NCBI GenBank assembly: GCA_025084515.1
Contig: JAJAGP010001683.1
Location: 93,501 to 157,500 of the forward strand
Reading direction: 5' to 3'
DNA: 64,000 bases
DNA from: Ancistrus triradiatus
Taxonomy: Eukaryota > Chordata > Actinopteri > Siluriformes > Loricariidae
The translations under genes were made by a program, and so were the position numbers. The notes under the pieces are model-generated. The model made no database searches and had not been told where the DNA came from. It worked only from the letters and a program-made list of their open reading frames with translations. How positions within the stretch are numbered: position 1 is the stretch's first letter; each line of letters begins with the position of its first letter. Below, piece by piece: positions 23,912 to 35,507 of this stretch.

Positions 23912-25408
23912 TAACCCCAAATGAGAAAAGGCTGTGAAGGTATAGAAATGCAAATAAAAAAATAAAAACACAGTGCTCCTTACATTTCCTTTGATTTTCA
24001 TTTAATTGCAGACAATATGAACCCAAAATATTTAATGTTTTGTCTGGTGAAATTAATTTCATTTCTTAATAAACATCCTTTCTTTCATTTCAAGCCTGCA
24101 ACGCAAAGTCGGGACAGGGCAATTTAGGGCTAGGTATGAGCTAAAGAACTAAATTATGATACGATATCAAACGGGTGATGTCAACAACTGATTGTAAACA
24201 TGATTTAGCACAAAAGCAGTATCCATGAAAGCCTGAGTCTTTGGACAGCAAAAATGGGCAGAGGATCTCCAGTTCTTCAACAAATGCATATGTAAATTAT
24301 AGACAAAAACAATGTTCCTCACAGGAAGACTGAAAGGGAATTGCACATTTCAGTCCAAACTTTTTCTGATTTGGCTTGTTTTGCATTGTCTTGTTGAAAA
24401 ATGCTTGGACATCAATGTGAAAGATGTCAAAGCCAGCTTATGTTGCTCTAAAATCTCAGTGTACTTTTCTGCATTAATGATGCCATCACGGAAGTGTAAA
24501 TGACCTTTGCCAAAGGCACTGACTCAACCCCATACCATGACAGACCCTGGTTTTCTGACTTGTTCCCAATGGTCTTTTCACCTCCAAAAAAGAACTGGAA
24601 TACTGATTGGTCTGACCGCAATACACATTTCCACTGTGTGATGGTTCAACCAAAATATCTCAGAGCCCAGAGAAGTTGATGCCACTTCTGGACATGGTTA
24701 ACATAAGGCTTATTTTTTTGCACAGTAACATTTTAAGTAGCATTTGTAAATGTAACATTATATTGTAGTGCTTGACAAAGGTTTGCCAAAGTAATCCATT
24801 GCCCAGGTGATTATATCAGCTACTGATGAATGACATTTCTTGATGCAGTGCCGTCTGAGGGATCAGACATCATGAGTGTTCAGTTTGGGCTTGTGTCCTT
24901 GCCTTTCATGCACTGAAATTCCTACAGATTCCTTGAATCATTTAATGATATTATGCATTGTAGAAGTAAATCCCTTCCAATCTTTCTTTGAGAAACATTG
25001 GTTTTAAACATTCCAATAATTTTCGAACACATTTGTTGACAAACTGGAGATCCTCTGCCCATCTTTGCTCCTAGACTCAACCTTTCATGGATACTGATAT
25101 GATACCAAATAATGACTACAATAATTTGCTGACATCACCAGTTCAAAATCACATCATTGTTTAGTATCTTTTACTTATTACTAGCCCTAAATTTCCCCCA
25201 TCCCAACTTTTTTGGAATGTGATGCATACCTGAAATGCAAGAATGGATGTTTTCCAACAAACGAAATTAAGTTGACCAGAAAAAAAAAACATGAAATATC
25301 TCAGGTTCTTGCTGTCTGCAATTAGATATTCAAAGTTATTTTGTTTATTGTTTGTTCTTTTTTTTGCCATTTTCCATACCATCCCAACTTTTTCTGATTT
25401 GGGGTTGT
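23912..25408 (-). mobile_element. Tc1-like transposon, family C, internally deleted (copy 2)
   Basis: The ends (AACCCCAAATGAGAAAAGG, mutated, at left; AACTTTTTCTGATTTGGGGT at right) are followed by subterminal regions that mirror each other for roughly 200 bp. Minus-strand transposase traces include the WSDQSVFQ block near 24,610, SWYGVESVPLAKVIYTS near 24,510, and ending near 24,380 in STRQCKTSQ. It lies in the first (5') ap5s1 intron. Confidence 0.8.
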
Positions 25409-25893
25409 AAATACAATCATGTAGCTGTTACACCTAGACAACAAAGCGTATGTATTCTGCTTCCTTTGTAACGAATCTGCAACCAAACTACTGTGTTACT
25501 GACTCTGATAATTCAACAGCAACAACTGTTTTGGCTTAGATTTCACATGATTTCATGTTATTATTTAAATTCGCTCTTACTGTACAAATATAAATATAAA
25601 TGTACCATATGAGGCTGGAAAGTGTAATGGCAGTACATTCGCTAATGTCACAGTGTGATATACAACTGAACTTAACAGTTCATATGTTCATTAAAACAGA
25701 TAAATACCAGTAAAGAGTGTGCCACACAAATGACATAATGTGATTTAATTAGCACTAAACATAGAGGGTCCCGTTTAAATGAAATGCTTTATCTTTTAAC
25801 GATATCAATGTTGCTTCGGACAGCAACCCAGACAGACGTTGTACTTAAAGGTGAAAAAACAGACTTATCCTAAACGTAACGAGCGGTACTCAC

Positions 25894-26075
25894 CTCTGTC
25901 CTACATTTCTATTACGAACTGATTTTTAAAGGGGAAAAACATTTTAAAATTATACACGAATTGAAGCCTGGCTGCACACGCCACCTTAACACTACAGCGT
26001 TTCCGTGTTTTGTCATGTGACCGATACCAGAAGTCCATAGCAATAAAGCAATAGCACTAGATGGCGCTCCGAGCT
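25894..26075 (-). promoter_or_regulatory. ap5s1: Probable ap5s1 non-coding first exon and promoter
   Basis: A strong donor, GACAGAG|gtgagta, ends a possible 5'UTR exon at 25894, about 2.1 kb upstream of the 7-base leader before the ap5s1 ATG. Just upstream lie GTCATGTGAC (26012-26021), an E-box of the M-box type bound by MiT/TFE factors, and AGATGGCGCT (near 26,060), which resembles a YY1 site. There is no clear TATA box. The assignment is inference: the start site is not visible and no open frame is involved. Confidence 0.45.
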
Positions 26076-26157
26076 CAAAATGAGATTCACCAGTTGTATT
26101 AGGTATTTATCTTGTTAGCATGAATGCAAACATTAACATAATCACATACATTAATGA

Positions 26158-26198
26158 CTTTATTTATTTATTTGTTTGTTTATTTATTTATTTATGTA
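26158..26198. repeat. (TTTA)n-rich simple repeat
   Basis: Imperfect TTTA/TTTG tetranucleotide run. Confidence 0.85.
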
Positions 26199-26286
26199 TT
26201 CATTTATTAAATTAACATCTGGAGTCTTCTTTACCCGTGCTAATCACAGTGCTGAACAACAAACACAAAGCAGCTCAAAAATACGC

Positions 26287-27230
26287 TCACCAGCCACTTT
26301 AGTAGGTACACCTTGCTACCAGGTTGGACTCCCTTTCTTCTTCAGAACTGCCTCACATATTTGTGGCACAGATTGAACAAGGTGCTGGAAACATTCCTCT
26401 TAGATTTTGGTTCATATTGACATGATAGCATCACAGTTGCTGCAGATTTCTCGGCTGCACATCCATGAGGCAAATCTCCCGTTACACATCCTGAAGGATA
26501 TTGGATTGAGACCTGGTGACTGAGGAGGCCATTTAAGTAGAGCAAACTCATTATCACGTTCAAGAAACCAGTTTGAGATTGTTTTAACTTGACATGGTGT
26601 GTTGGATCCTGCTGGAAATAGCAATCAGAAGATGGGTACACCGCGTTCATAAAGGGATGCATGTTCCGGAACAATACTCAGGTAGGCTGTGGCATTTAAA
26701 CGGGCCCAAAATGTCCCAAGAAAATATTCCATACACCATTACAACACCACCAGCAACGGTTTCAGGTTGTCTATGCCAAATTCTGACCTTATCATCCAAT
26801 GGCACAGTAGAAATTAGGACTCATCAGTCCAGGAAGAATTTTTACAGTCTACTGCAATTTTGGTGAGCCCGTGTGAATTGTAGTCTCAGTTGCCTGTTCT
26901 TGGCTGACGGAAGTGGCACCAGGTGTGGTCTTCTGCTGCAAGGTTTGACATGTTGTGCATTCACAAATGCATATCTCGGTTGAAACAAGTGGTTATTTGA
27001 GTTACTGTTGCCTTTCTATCAAGTCGTACCAGTCTGGCTATTGTTCTCTGAAGTCTGACATCATCAAAGCATTTTCGCACAGGGGAAATGCTCACTGCAT
27101 ATTTTCTTCTTTTCTGACCATTCTCTGTAAACCATAGAGATTGCTGTGTGTGAAAATCAGAGTAGATTTTAAGTTTCTGAAAAACTCAGACCAGCCCATC
27201 TAGCAGACAACAGTGCTATTCACTGCACCA
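26287..27230 (-). mobile_element. Tc1-like transposon remnant, family E
   Basis: The left end CTCACCAGCCACTTTAGTAG then GTACACCTTG is the typical CACTTTATTAGGTACACC terminus. Minus-strand transposase debris follows: FQQDPTHHVKLKQSQTGFLN near 26,600 (second catalytic Asp), CLSIVPEHASLYERG-like sequence near 26,660, and N-terminal scraps around 26,900-27,130. The opposite terminus is not clear, so the right boundary is approximate. Confidence 0.75.
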
Positions 27231-28200
27231 CCTAGCCGCCAAACCTTTTCCTGCTCAGTGCTTAAATTATAAGCTAAATAATGTAACATAAATACTCAGT
27301 TTTAATTGTGATATGTCTCAGTAATTCTATAATTAGTATAGGTGTACATGATTTTCAGTATACACAGAAAAGTGCTTGCTTTACTTGTGATATAGTGTAT
27401 GTCTGTCTGGACACACAGTCCCACCAAAAATATAGAATTTATGTTCTTTACCAATTAACACATTATTTAGCACTTTCATAAAGCCAGTCTTCTTAGATGG
27501 ATACAGGCAATGGACAGCTATTCATTAGCAGTTTTCATTTCTGTACAGTAAGATACTAATATATTATACAAAACCCTGGTGTTGTAAAAACCTTGGTGAA
27601 ATCAAAAAGCATGTACTGTGTAATTTCAATATGTAATTATTTACACAAATTATGTGATTAAAGAAAGGTCCTATAATAAAAAAATACTAATTCAAACTAG
27701 GATTAATATTTAAAATTGCATTGTGTTACCGTCGCTTGATTTATGTGCAAAGATCAATTGTCTGTATTGTTTAGCAGTGACATGACAGGCTCAGCTGCAA
27801 CAGTTTGTGTAACGTGTGCGAAATAAGAACACAAAAGACAGCTGTTAATTTACAACTGCATGGTGTGTTCACTTAACCCCCTCAGGACAATACCAACCCG
27901 TCTTCAGAACGAGCCCTACTTAACACAAGCACACATCATTCAACTCAGACCAGGACAGACTGCACACAGCATGCATCACAATGCTATTACAGCATTCACC
28001 ATACGATCAGGGTTGGACATCACAAGCAGACATGGTCAACTGTGTCTGAGAGAGCAGGGCCGATCAGGAGACCATCCCCCAGATTTGCAACAGCAGCCCC
28101 CACCAGAGTCCCATCTAGGGCATGCTTACACCTGTGCCTTACAATCTCTGATCTGGATAGGTGATACAGCCCTCATAACCCTTGTTAGTAAAACATCCAG
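27231..28200. other. Intergenic, nothing firmly recognised
   Basis: No host gene. An open frame on the plus strand at 27860-28190 (proline- and histidine-rich) is uninterrupted for about 110 codons but matches nothing I know. It may be transposon-derived, since it runs into the Tc1 remnant that follows. Confidence 0.4.
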
Positions 28201-28204
28201 AAGG

Positions 28205-28940
28205 TGGAGGGGGCATTTTTTATTAAGTTTGCTAAATGCTACTGGGACTTTGAATGGAACTGTGGTGAGGTGAAACAAGAATGTAACATTTTCACAACAA
28301 ACTACACTGAAAAGAACCTGATGGCCACTGTTAAGTATGGTGGAGGGTCTGTGATGTTTTCTATGTGTTTTTCCCCCAAAGGCACTGGGAATCTCATCAT
28401 GGTACATGGCATCATGAACTACCATGAAATACCAGTACATTTTAAATCTAAATCTGTCTGCCTCTGCTATGAAAAAAATATTGTCATTGGATTTTCCAGC
28501 AGGACAATGATTCAAAACATACGTCCAGATAAAAAATGTTTACTGAACACAAAATCAGGGTGAGCTAAACAGGAAAGTGCACATGAGAGGACTTTGAATC
28601 CTGGATGATTTGGACAGATGCTATAAAGAGGAATGGTCTCAAATTCCCTGCTCTGTATTCTCCAACCTTATAAGATGTTATAGGAAAAGACTAAGTGCTG
28701 TTTTATTGACAAATTGAGGCTGTATAAATTATTAAATGCAGGGGTGCCAATAATTATGGAACATGTGGTCTTGATAAAAATAATTATTTCTTGATGATGG
28801 ATATATTATTCTCAGACTAAATTAATCCCAATTATAAGTTACATTCTTCTCATTTTCAGTATGAGATTAAGCTAAACTCACCTCACAACATTTTTAGTGA
28901 TCATTAACAGGGGTGCCAATAATTGTGGAGGTTAATGAGC
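28205..28940 (+). mobile_element. Tc1-like transposon remnant, family F (copy 2)
   Basis: KFAKCYWDFEWNC, then LMATVKYGGGSVMFSMCFSP and KGTGNLIMVHGIMN are Tc1 transposase core blocks. The second Asp region (SSRTMIQN, frame-shifted FQQDND) follows. It ends with the family motif GGGGTGCCAATAATTGTGGA at 28,910-28,930. It is dead: stops and frameshifts occur throughout. Confidence 0.78.
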
Positions 28941-29877
28941 AGCATTTAACCTGAAACGCACGAACCCAAGATAGGTCTAACCCTCCATTATGCGTCACAT
29001 AATTCAGATTTCCTGCACAGGTTTTACTAAGACTTAAGACAAAATTACAACATATTAAAAGGAATGCAGTGGCTTATTAAAATGATTACTTTCAATGGCA
29101 AATCACAAATTAAAGGTAACTTGAAATGTGCTTAAACATTAGTTTTAGCTCTGGAAGGACCATCTAAACTATTTAATGTAGAAATCAGGATCTGACAATG
29201 GGTTGAAATGGGCTACACTTTAGAGGAACTCTGTTGCAAAAATAACAGGATGTGGTTATAGTCATAGCTTGGTTCCAGCTCAGAACCAATGACAGTAAAG
29301 GATATGGTTTTAAATTTAGAAGCTGACACAGCTGAAACAAGACACTTATTGAAAGTTTGTGTACAAAATGTGGCCTTGACTATGTATTGATGCACTCAGT
29401 GTTAGATAACAAGTGATATATCTTCGATAGTGCTACTTTTGAAATAAAATTGAATATCTGCTGCATACTAAAGAATGTGGTTAGATACTATAAAGTAAAT
29501 TCACATTAATTGCTGCAACACTTAAACTCAAAACTCAAATATTGATTCCCAGTATAAGTATTACGGTTGCTATATACAAATCTGTCAGACACAGATAGAA
29601 TATTCTGAACTATAGAACATTTTCATCTGAAACCATTAATTACTGAAGTAGGCAAAGTTGACATGAAAGCCTATTTTTGAGACCAGGTGCAATCTTCTGA
29701 GGAACAACTCAGTGTTCCAGTTACCTTTATTTACTTACTTTCATTTTTTCCTAATATTTTCAATGGTTGGTCAATGCCAAGTACTGTAACCTCAGACCAC
29801 ACAACAGCTCAATAAAGCTAAATATATGGTTGGATGGATGAGAATACTGGCACATGCTTTGCAGTTTATGAGGCTTG
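28941..29877. other. Intergenic, no gene seen
   Basis: AT-rich, no coding or repeat signature recognised. Confidence 0.5.
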
Positions 29878-30140
29878 TATTGCTAGACTAAACCAGCTAG
29901 TTAGCTCAGACAGGATATTTCTAGCGCCGGTCCCAAGCCCGGATAAATGGTGAGGGTTGCGTCAGGAAGGGTATCTGGTGTAAAACATTTGCCAAATAAA
30001 GTGTGCGAGTTCATAATAATTTCACCATACCGGATCGGTCGCGGCCCGGGATAACAACGACTGCCACTGGTACTGGTAGCAAACAGGGTATCGGCGGAAA
30101 TTGGACTACTGTTTGCCGAAGATGAAGAGGAGGGAAGCGT

Positions 30141-33100
30141 GTGAGGAGACAGAGAGAAATCAGGAGGGGCAAGAATATAGCACTGAGGGTAGCAACCCTA
30201 AATGTAGGGACGATGACAGGGAAAGGTAGAGAGCTGGCTGATATGATGCAGAGGAGAAAGGTCAATGTTTTGTGTCTGCAGGAGACAAAGTGGAAGGGTA
30301 GCAAGGCTCGATGCATTGGTGCAGGGTTTAAGCTGTTCTACCATGGTGTGGATAGGAAGAGAAATGGAGTTGGTGTGGTCCTGAAGGAGGACTATGTAAA
30401 GAATGTTGTAGAGGTGAAAAGGATGTCAGATAGGATAATATGTCTGAAGCTGGAATGGTGTAATGGTGAATGTTGTTAGTGGCTATGCACCACAAGTTGG
30501 CTGTGAATTAGAGGAGAAAGAGAGATTCTGTTGGGAGTTAGATGAAGTGGTTGAGAGCATTCCCAGGGAGGAGAGACTGGTGATTGGTGCAGATTTCAAT
30601 GGTCATGTTGGTGAAGGTCATAAAATAGATGAGGAAGTGATGGGCAGGTTTGGTGTTAAGGATAGGAACCTAAAAGGACAGATGGTGGTGGATTTTGCAA
30701 AGAAGATGAAAATGGCTGTGTTTAACACATATTTCCAAAAGAATGAGGAGCATAGGGTGACCTATAAGAGTGGAGGGAGGAGCACACAGGTGGACTACAT
30801 CCTATGTAGAAGAGGTTGCTTAAAAGAGATTGGTGATTGTAAGGTAGTGGCTGGGGAGAGTGTAGCTAGGCAGCATCGGATGGTGGTGTGCAGGATGGCG
30901 TTGGTGGTTAGGAAGAGGAAGAGGACAAAGGCAATGCAGAGGACCAAATGGTGGAAGTTGAGAAAGGAAGAATGTTGTGAGGAGTTCAGAGAGGAGCTGA
31001 GAAAGGCTTTGGGTGGTAGGAAAGAGCTCCCAGACGACTGGGTAGCAGCAGCAACAGTAATTAGACAGACAGGTAGAAAGGTACTGGGTGTGTCTTCTGG
31101 ACAGGCAAAGGATGAAAAGGAAACCTGGTGGTGGAATGAGAAAGTGCAGGAGGTTATTCAGAGAAAGAGATCAGCGAAGAAGAAATGGGACAGGGAGAGG
31201 ACTAAGAGAGTAGGCAGGAGTACAAGGAGATGCGGCACAGAGAAAAGAGGGAAGTAGCAAAGTCCAAGCAGATGGCCTACGATGAGTTATATGACAGGTT
31301 AGACAGTAGGGAAGGAGAGGAGGAGTTGTATCTGCTGGCGAGATAGAGAGATAGAGCTGGCAAGGATGTGCAGCATGTCAGGGTGATCAAGGATAGAAAT
31401 GGAAATGTACTGTCGGGTGAGGAGAGGGTGAGGGAAAGATGGAAGGAGTATTTTGAGGAGCTGATGAATGTCGAAAATGAAAGGGAAAGAAGGTTGGATG
31501 GCGTAGAAATTGTGGAACAGGATGTAGCAAAGATTAGCAAGGACGAAGTGAGGAAAGCTATGAAAAGGATGAAGAATGAAAAGGCAGTGGGACCTGATGA
31601 CATACCGGTTGAAGTATGGAAAAGTCTAAGAGAGCTTGGAGTGGTGTTTTTGACTAGATTATTCAATGGAATTCTGGTGAATGAGAATATGCCGGAGGAA
31701 TGGAGGAAAAGTTTACTTGTACAGATTTTTAAGCAGAAGGGTGATGTACAGAGTTGTGACTCTTACAGGGGCATAACGTTGATGAGCCACACAATGAAGA
31801 TTTGGGAGAACGTTGTGGAAGCTATTCTCAGACAGGTGGTGACAGTGTGTGAACAACAGTATGGTTTCATGCCAAGGAAGAGCACCATGGATGCAATTTT
31901 TGCTTTGAGACTGCTGATGGAGAAGTATAGAGATGGTCAGAAAGAGCTATACTGCGTCTTTGAGGATTTGGAGAAAGCTTATGACAGGGTGCCAAGGGAG
32001 GAACTGTGGTGGTGTATGAGGAAGTCTCGAGTGGCTGAAAAGTACGTTAGATTAGTGCAGGACATGTATGACAACAGCGTGACAGCGGTGAGATGTGCTG
32101 TAGGAGTGACAGATAGCTTCAAGGTGAGGGTGGGCCACCAGTGTTGTGCGTGAACGAGTTCAAAAGAACGCGTTCATTGAAACACGCTCATTTTTTTGAG
32201 TGAAACGTTGTGAACTGAACGCAAACACATTTTTTTAATAAAGAACTTGAACGTGAATTAGTTCACATTATGTGTCATGAACGGCAGACATCACTGTAAA
32301 TGAACGTTGGAATTTGTTTTCCATTGAAAACTGAGTGACATCTGTTTTCTCTTTTGAAACGCAACGAGAGAAAGTTCCTACCTCCTGTATTCTCGCTGGT
32401 GCCGCTTAAATCATGTATCATCAGACAGAAATGGTTTTGACATTGTGTGCGCAATGCATTGCGGGCAACATAGTGTCCGGCTGAGAATAGTTAACATACT
32501 GGCTAGTTAATAACATACTGGCTTCCGCACGACGTTACCCGTGATGAATTGCAGCAGAGCGGGGTAGGCATAGCAATGCCGCGTACACAATTGCAGTGTC
32601 ATGAGCAAATGTCTACAATGAGCAGTTTCAAAGAACGTATAGTGATTTCTAGCTTGTAGTGTGAAAAAAGTATTTATTTGAATATCTCACAAAAAAAGTA
32701 AAATGAACTGAACTTTGAACTAGTTCAGAATTAAAATTGTGAACTTTGAACGTGAACTGTTCACTTTGAGCATGTATGAACTGAACTTGAACTAGTTCAG
32801 AAAAGCGTGAACTGGCACAACACTGGGTGGAACTGCATCAAGGATTGGGCCCTGAGTCTCTCTTCTTATTTGCTCTGGTGATGGACCAGACTAACAGACA
32901 AGGTCAGACCAGGACATCAACGTGGGACTATGATGTTTGCAGACGACATTGTGAATCTGTAGTGAAAACAGGGAACAGGTAGAAAGAACATGAGAGGTGG
33001 ATGTATAATCTGGAAAGGAGAGGAATGAAAGTCAACTGTAGTAAGACAGAATACCTGTGTGTAAATGAAAGGGAGGCAGGTGGAACAGTCAGGCTACAGG

Positions 33101-33660
33101 GATCAGTGGTCACAAAGGTTCAGGAGTTCAGGTACTTGGGATCAACTGTCCAAGGAAATGGGGAGTGTGGAAAGGAGGTGAAGAAGAGAGTACAGGCAGG
33201 ATGGAGTAGATGGAGAAGAGTTTCAGGAGTGCTGTGTTACAAAAGGGTTTCTGCAAAAGTGAAAGGAAAGATTTATAAGAGAGTAGTGAGACCAGCCTTG
33301 TTGTATGGGTTAGAGACCGTGGCACTGACAAAGAGGCAGGAAGCAGAGCTGGAGGTGGCAGAACTTAAGATGTTGAGGTTCTCTTTAGAAGTGTCCAGGA
33401 TGGACAGGATTAGGAATGAGATCATAAGAGGGACAGCACAGGTTGGAAAATTGGGAGACAAAATTTGAGAGGGAAGACTGAGATGGTTTGGACATGTACA
33501 GACGAGGGAGAGTGGATATATTGGTAGGAGGATATTGGAGATAGAGCTGCCAAGCAAGAGACGGAGAGGAAGACCTAAGAGGAGTTATATGGTTTTGGCA
33601 AATGAAGATATGCAGGGTGTTGGGGTGAGAGTAGAGGATGCGGAGGACAGGGTGAGATGG
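30141..33660 (+). pseudogene. RTE endonuclease/reverse transcriptase, broken (copy B)
   Basis: One polyprotein, now in pieces. 30141-30479 is the endonuclease N-terminus (LRVATLNVGTMTGKGRELAD; QETKWKG with the catalytic Glu). 30463-31257 is the rest of the endonuclease (GADFNGHVGEG; GGRSTQVDYIL; SVARQHR) and a linker. 31368-32153 is the reverse transcriptase (AVGPDDIPVEVWK; FEDLEKAYDRVPRE; QYGFMPRKSTMDAIFAL). The MITE comes next. The FADD catalytic box lies at 32936-32947. 33001-33468 is the C-terminal region (SKTEYLCVNERE; EFRYLGSTVQGNGECGKEV; RPALLYGLETVALTKRQE; ELKMLRFSLEVSRMDRIRNE). Breaks: a 5-nt loss near 30,455, a 1-nt loss near 31,203, a C-to-T nonsense at about 31,344, and the MITE. 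Confidence 0.9.
32139..32825. mobile_element. hAT-like MITE inside the RTE reverse transcriptase
   Basis: 687 bp bounded by perfect 11-bp inverted repeats CAGTGTTGTGC and GCACAACACTG. Repeated AACTAGTTC and GTGAAC motifs lie within, and it has no coding capacity. The flanks GGTGGGCCAC and GGTGGAAC look like an 8-bp hAT duplication of GGTGGGAC altered by mutation. The RTE frame resumes immediately after (ACTGCATCAAGG). Confidence 0.85.
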
Positions 33661-33705
33661 AAATGTTTAACTCACTGTGGTGAACCCTGATAAAGGGAGA
33701 AGCCG

Positions 33706-33712
33706 AAAGAAG

Positions 33713-33742
<30 letters not shown>
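33706..33742 (+). repeat. (GAA)n microsatellite at the RTE tail
   Basis: About 12 AAG units directly joined to the RTE 3' end and stopping at the target-site duplication. The repeat belongs to the inserted element. Confidence 0.9.
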
Positions 33743-33744
<2 letters not shown>

Positions 33745-33759
33745 TTGCTAGACTGGAAT

Positions 33760-35165
33760 TATGGTCATGCTTGTGACACTGGATTTACAGAACGGCTCTC
33801 TTCGGATGGCTCGCAAAGGCATACTACTTATTGTTGACTGGGCCAGGACCACTGCAGTGAGAGCAATGGACAAATCAGCAATTCTCCTGAATTACACATT
33901 TGACCAGAGGACTCCAAGGTTACACTCAGGGCAGTGCAGCAACTCCAGCACAGAGCTGGATACACAGCATGACAGAACTTTAGGCAACTCTTGTAAACGA
34001 GTAAGGACGACTTGGTACAACATACAATCTGCCTACATCTGCCAGCAGACCACCCCTGAAAGGATCAAAGAGATGGTGGCTGCAGGCATCACTGAACCAT
34101 CCAGCAGCCCATGGACATCACCAACATGGGCTCCAGCAAAAGAAAGCAAAGGTTACCTTGTTGGATCTCAGCAGTGAACAGTGGCAAGTTGCATTCACTG
34201 ACAATGTTTGTAAAAAGAGTTTTCACAGTCATGCTCTTCGTCCATTGTAACGCAGCTGCCAGATTCAAGCAACTGATGGAGTAGTTTGGACGGACAATCT
34301 CAATGACCACAAGGATTTATGTGGTCTGTTGGGGCCATTTCAATGCCTCCAGTTCACTCTGACCACAGCACCTGTTCTTGTACTTCCTGCATCTGGTGCT
34401 CAGTTTGTAATAGACTCAAATGCCCACTCTAGTCTTTGCACTTCTCTATAGATCACAGATCTGGACAGCTGCATGCTAATGCTGATGCTCTGTCATGGCA
34501 GCTGTTCATGAAGGTCGATGTGGGGGGACAGTCTGCCAACAGCTGAGTATAGACAAGTTGCAGGAGGCACAACAGCACAGAGGCATCTGCTGTGACAGTG
34601 GCATGAGCAAAGGGGGGAGGCAAGAATGATAGGTGGTGATACCTCACAGCCAAATCTTGAATGTCTCTTGCTGCCGTTGCTCAGGCGCATGCTTGGTCCT
34701 TTTGAAAGGGTTGGACAAACCACTACGTAACTGTCACCTTGGAATATTTCACCAAACGGCATACGTGGTCCCTGACCAAAGCGCTGCTACCACAAATTCT
34801 CAGCTTCTGGAAAGTTTCTTCTACCAGTTTGGGGACCTGGCAAAGCCTCTTAATAGAGGAAGCAGACAGGAGCTCTCTAAAAGAGCACAAGAAGAACCTC
34901 CAATCCCATATGGCCACTACGGAACGACAGTGTGGTGCAAGCGTGCACCAGAAATATGCTTTAGGAGGTGAGCCCTTCAAAGTTGGGGCAAGAGTGTAGT
35001 TCTTTAACCCAGGAGAAATGGCAATGCCCTAAGCTGCTGAGCAACTGGAAGGTCTGTGCACCATGTCCAAATGACTGTAAGAAATTGTGTACAATGTTCA
35101 GGAGCTGGTATGGTACGCCACAAACACATTGTCCACCCTCCAGTATGCCAGGGTTACTTTAACTT
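33760..35165 (+). pseudogene. Ty3/gypsy-type LTR retrotransposon pol remnant
   Basis: Broken pieces in the right order. ERIKEMVAAGITEPSSSPWT near 34,060-34,120 is the start of the reverse transcriptase. FTLTTAPVLVLPASGAQFVI near 34,350-34,410 is the connection/RNase H. GQLHANADALS near 34,460 is the end of RNase H. AYVVPDQSAATTNSQLLESF and FYQFGDL near 34,759-34,845 are from the integrase core. GGEPFKVGARV near 34,963 and VQELVWYA near 35,100 are from the integrase C-terminus. Large parts of the reverse transcriptase core, including its catalytic box, are missing. No LTRs were recognised. It directly follows the RTE tail. Confidence 0.75.
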
Positions 35166-35507
35166 CAGACCCTTCAGTTAACTCAATTTAGGTCAGTAGT
35201 TATAGATGAAGTGTTGCCTTTTTGTATTTCACCTACCATAATCAAATAGCATGGTTAATTTAGCTTCCCTCCTTCAGTTCTGCCCATTATTTCAAGCCAA
35301 GCACTGTTCATAACATTTGCAAGAACTGTGTGTGTGTATAGGCAAGTTCTGGGGAAGAAGGGAAAAAAACAACAACAAAACACTAGCTTCACTATGACCA
35401 ATATTGCTGTGTTCTTTGATGCGATGACTATTTACTCTAGGTTGTTTTCAGCTTCTTGAGAATCAGGATTGCATCTGGATAGGACTAGGCGACATAACTT
35501 GGGGGTA

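Larger units (their letters stand above)
29890..33742 (+). mobile_element. RTE-type LINE, full length, with inserted MITE (copy B)
   Basis: Flanked by a 12-bp target-site duplication TATTGCTAGACT at 29878-29889 and 33743-33754. It starts AAACCAGC, like copy A, and ends AGCCGAAAG followed by about a dozen AAG units. Removing the 687-bp hAT MITE leaves about 3.17 kb, a complete element. It is much better preserved than copy A. Confidence 0.92.

Noticed and set aside
27860..28190. Long plus-strand frame rich in Pro and His
   Set aside because: It runs into a Tc1 remnant and has no recognisable features; probably transposon debris.
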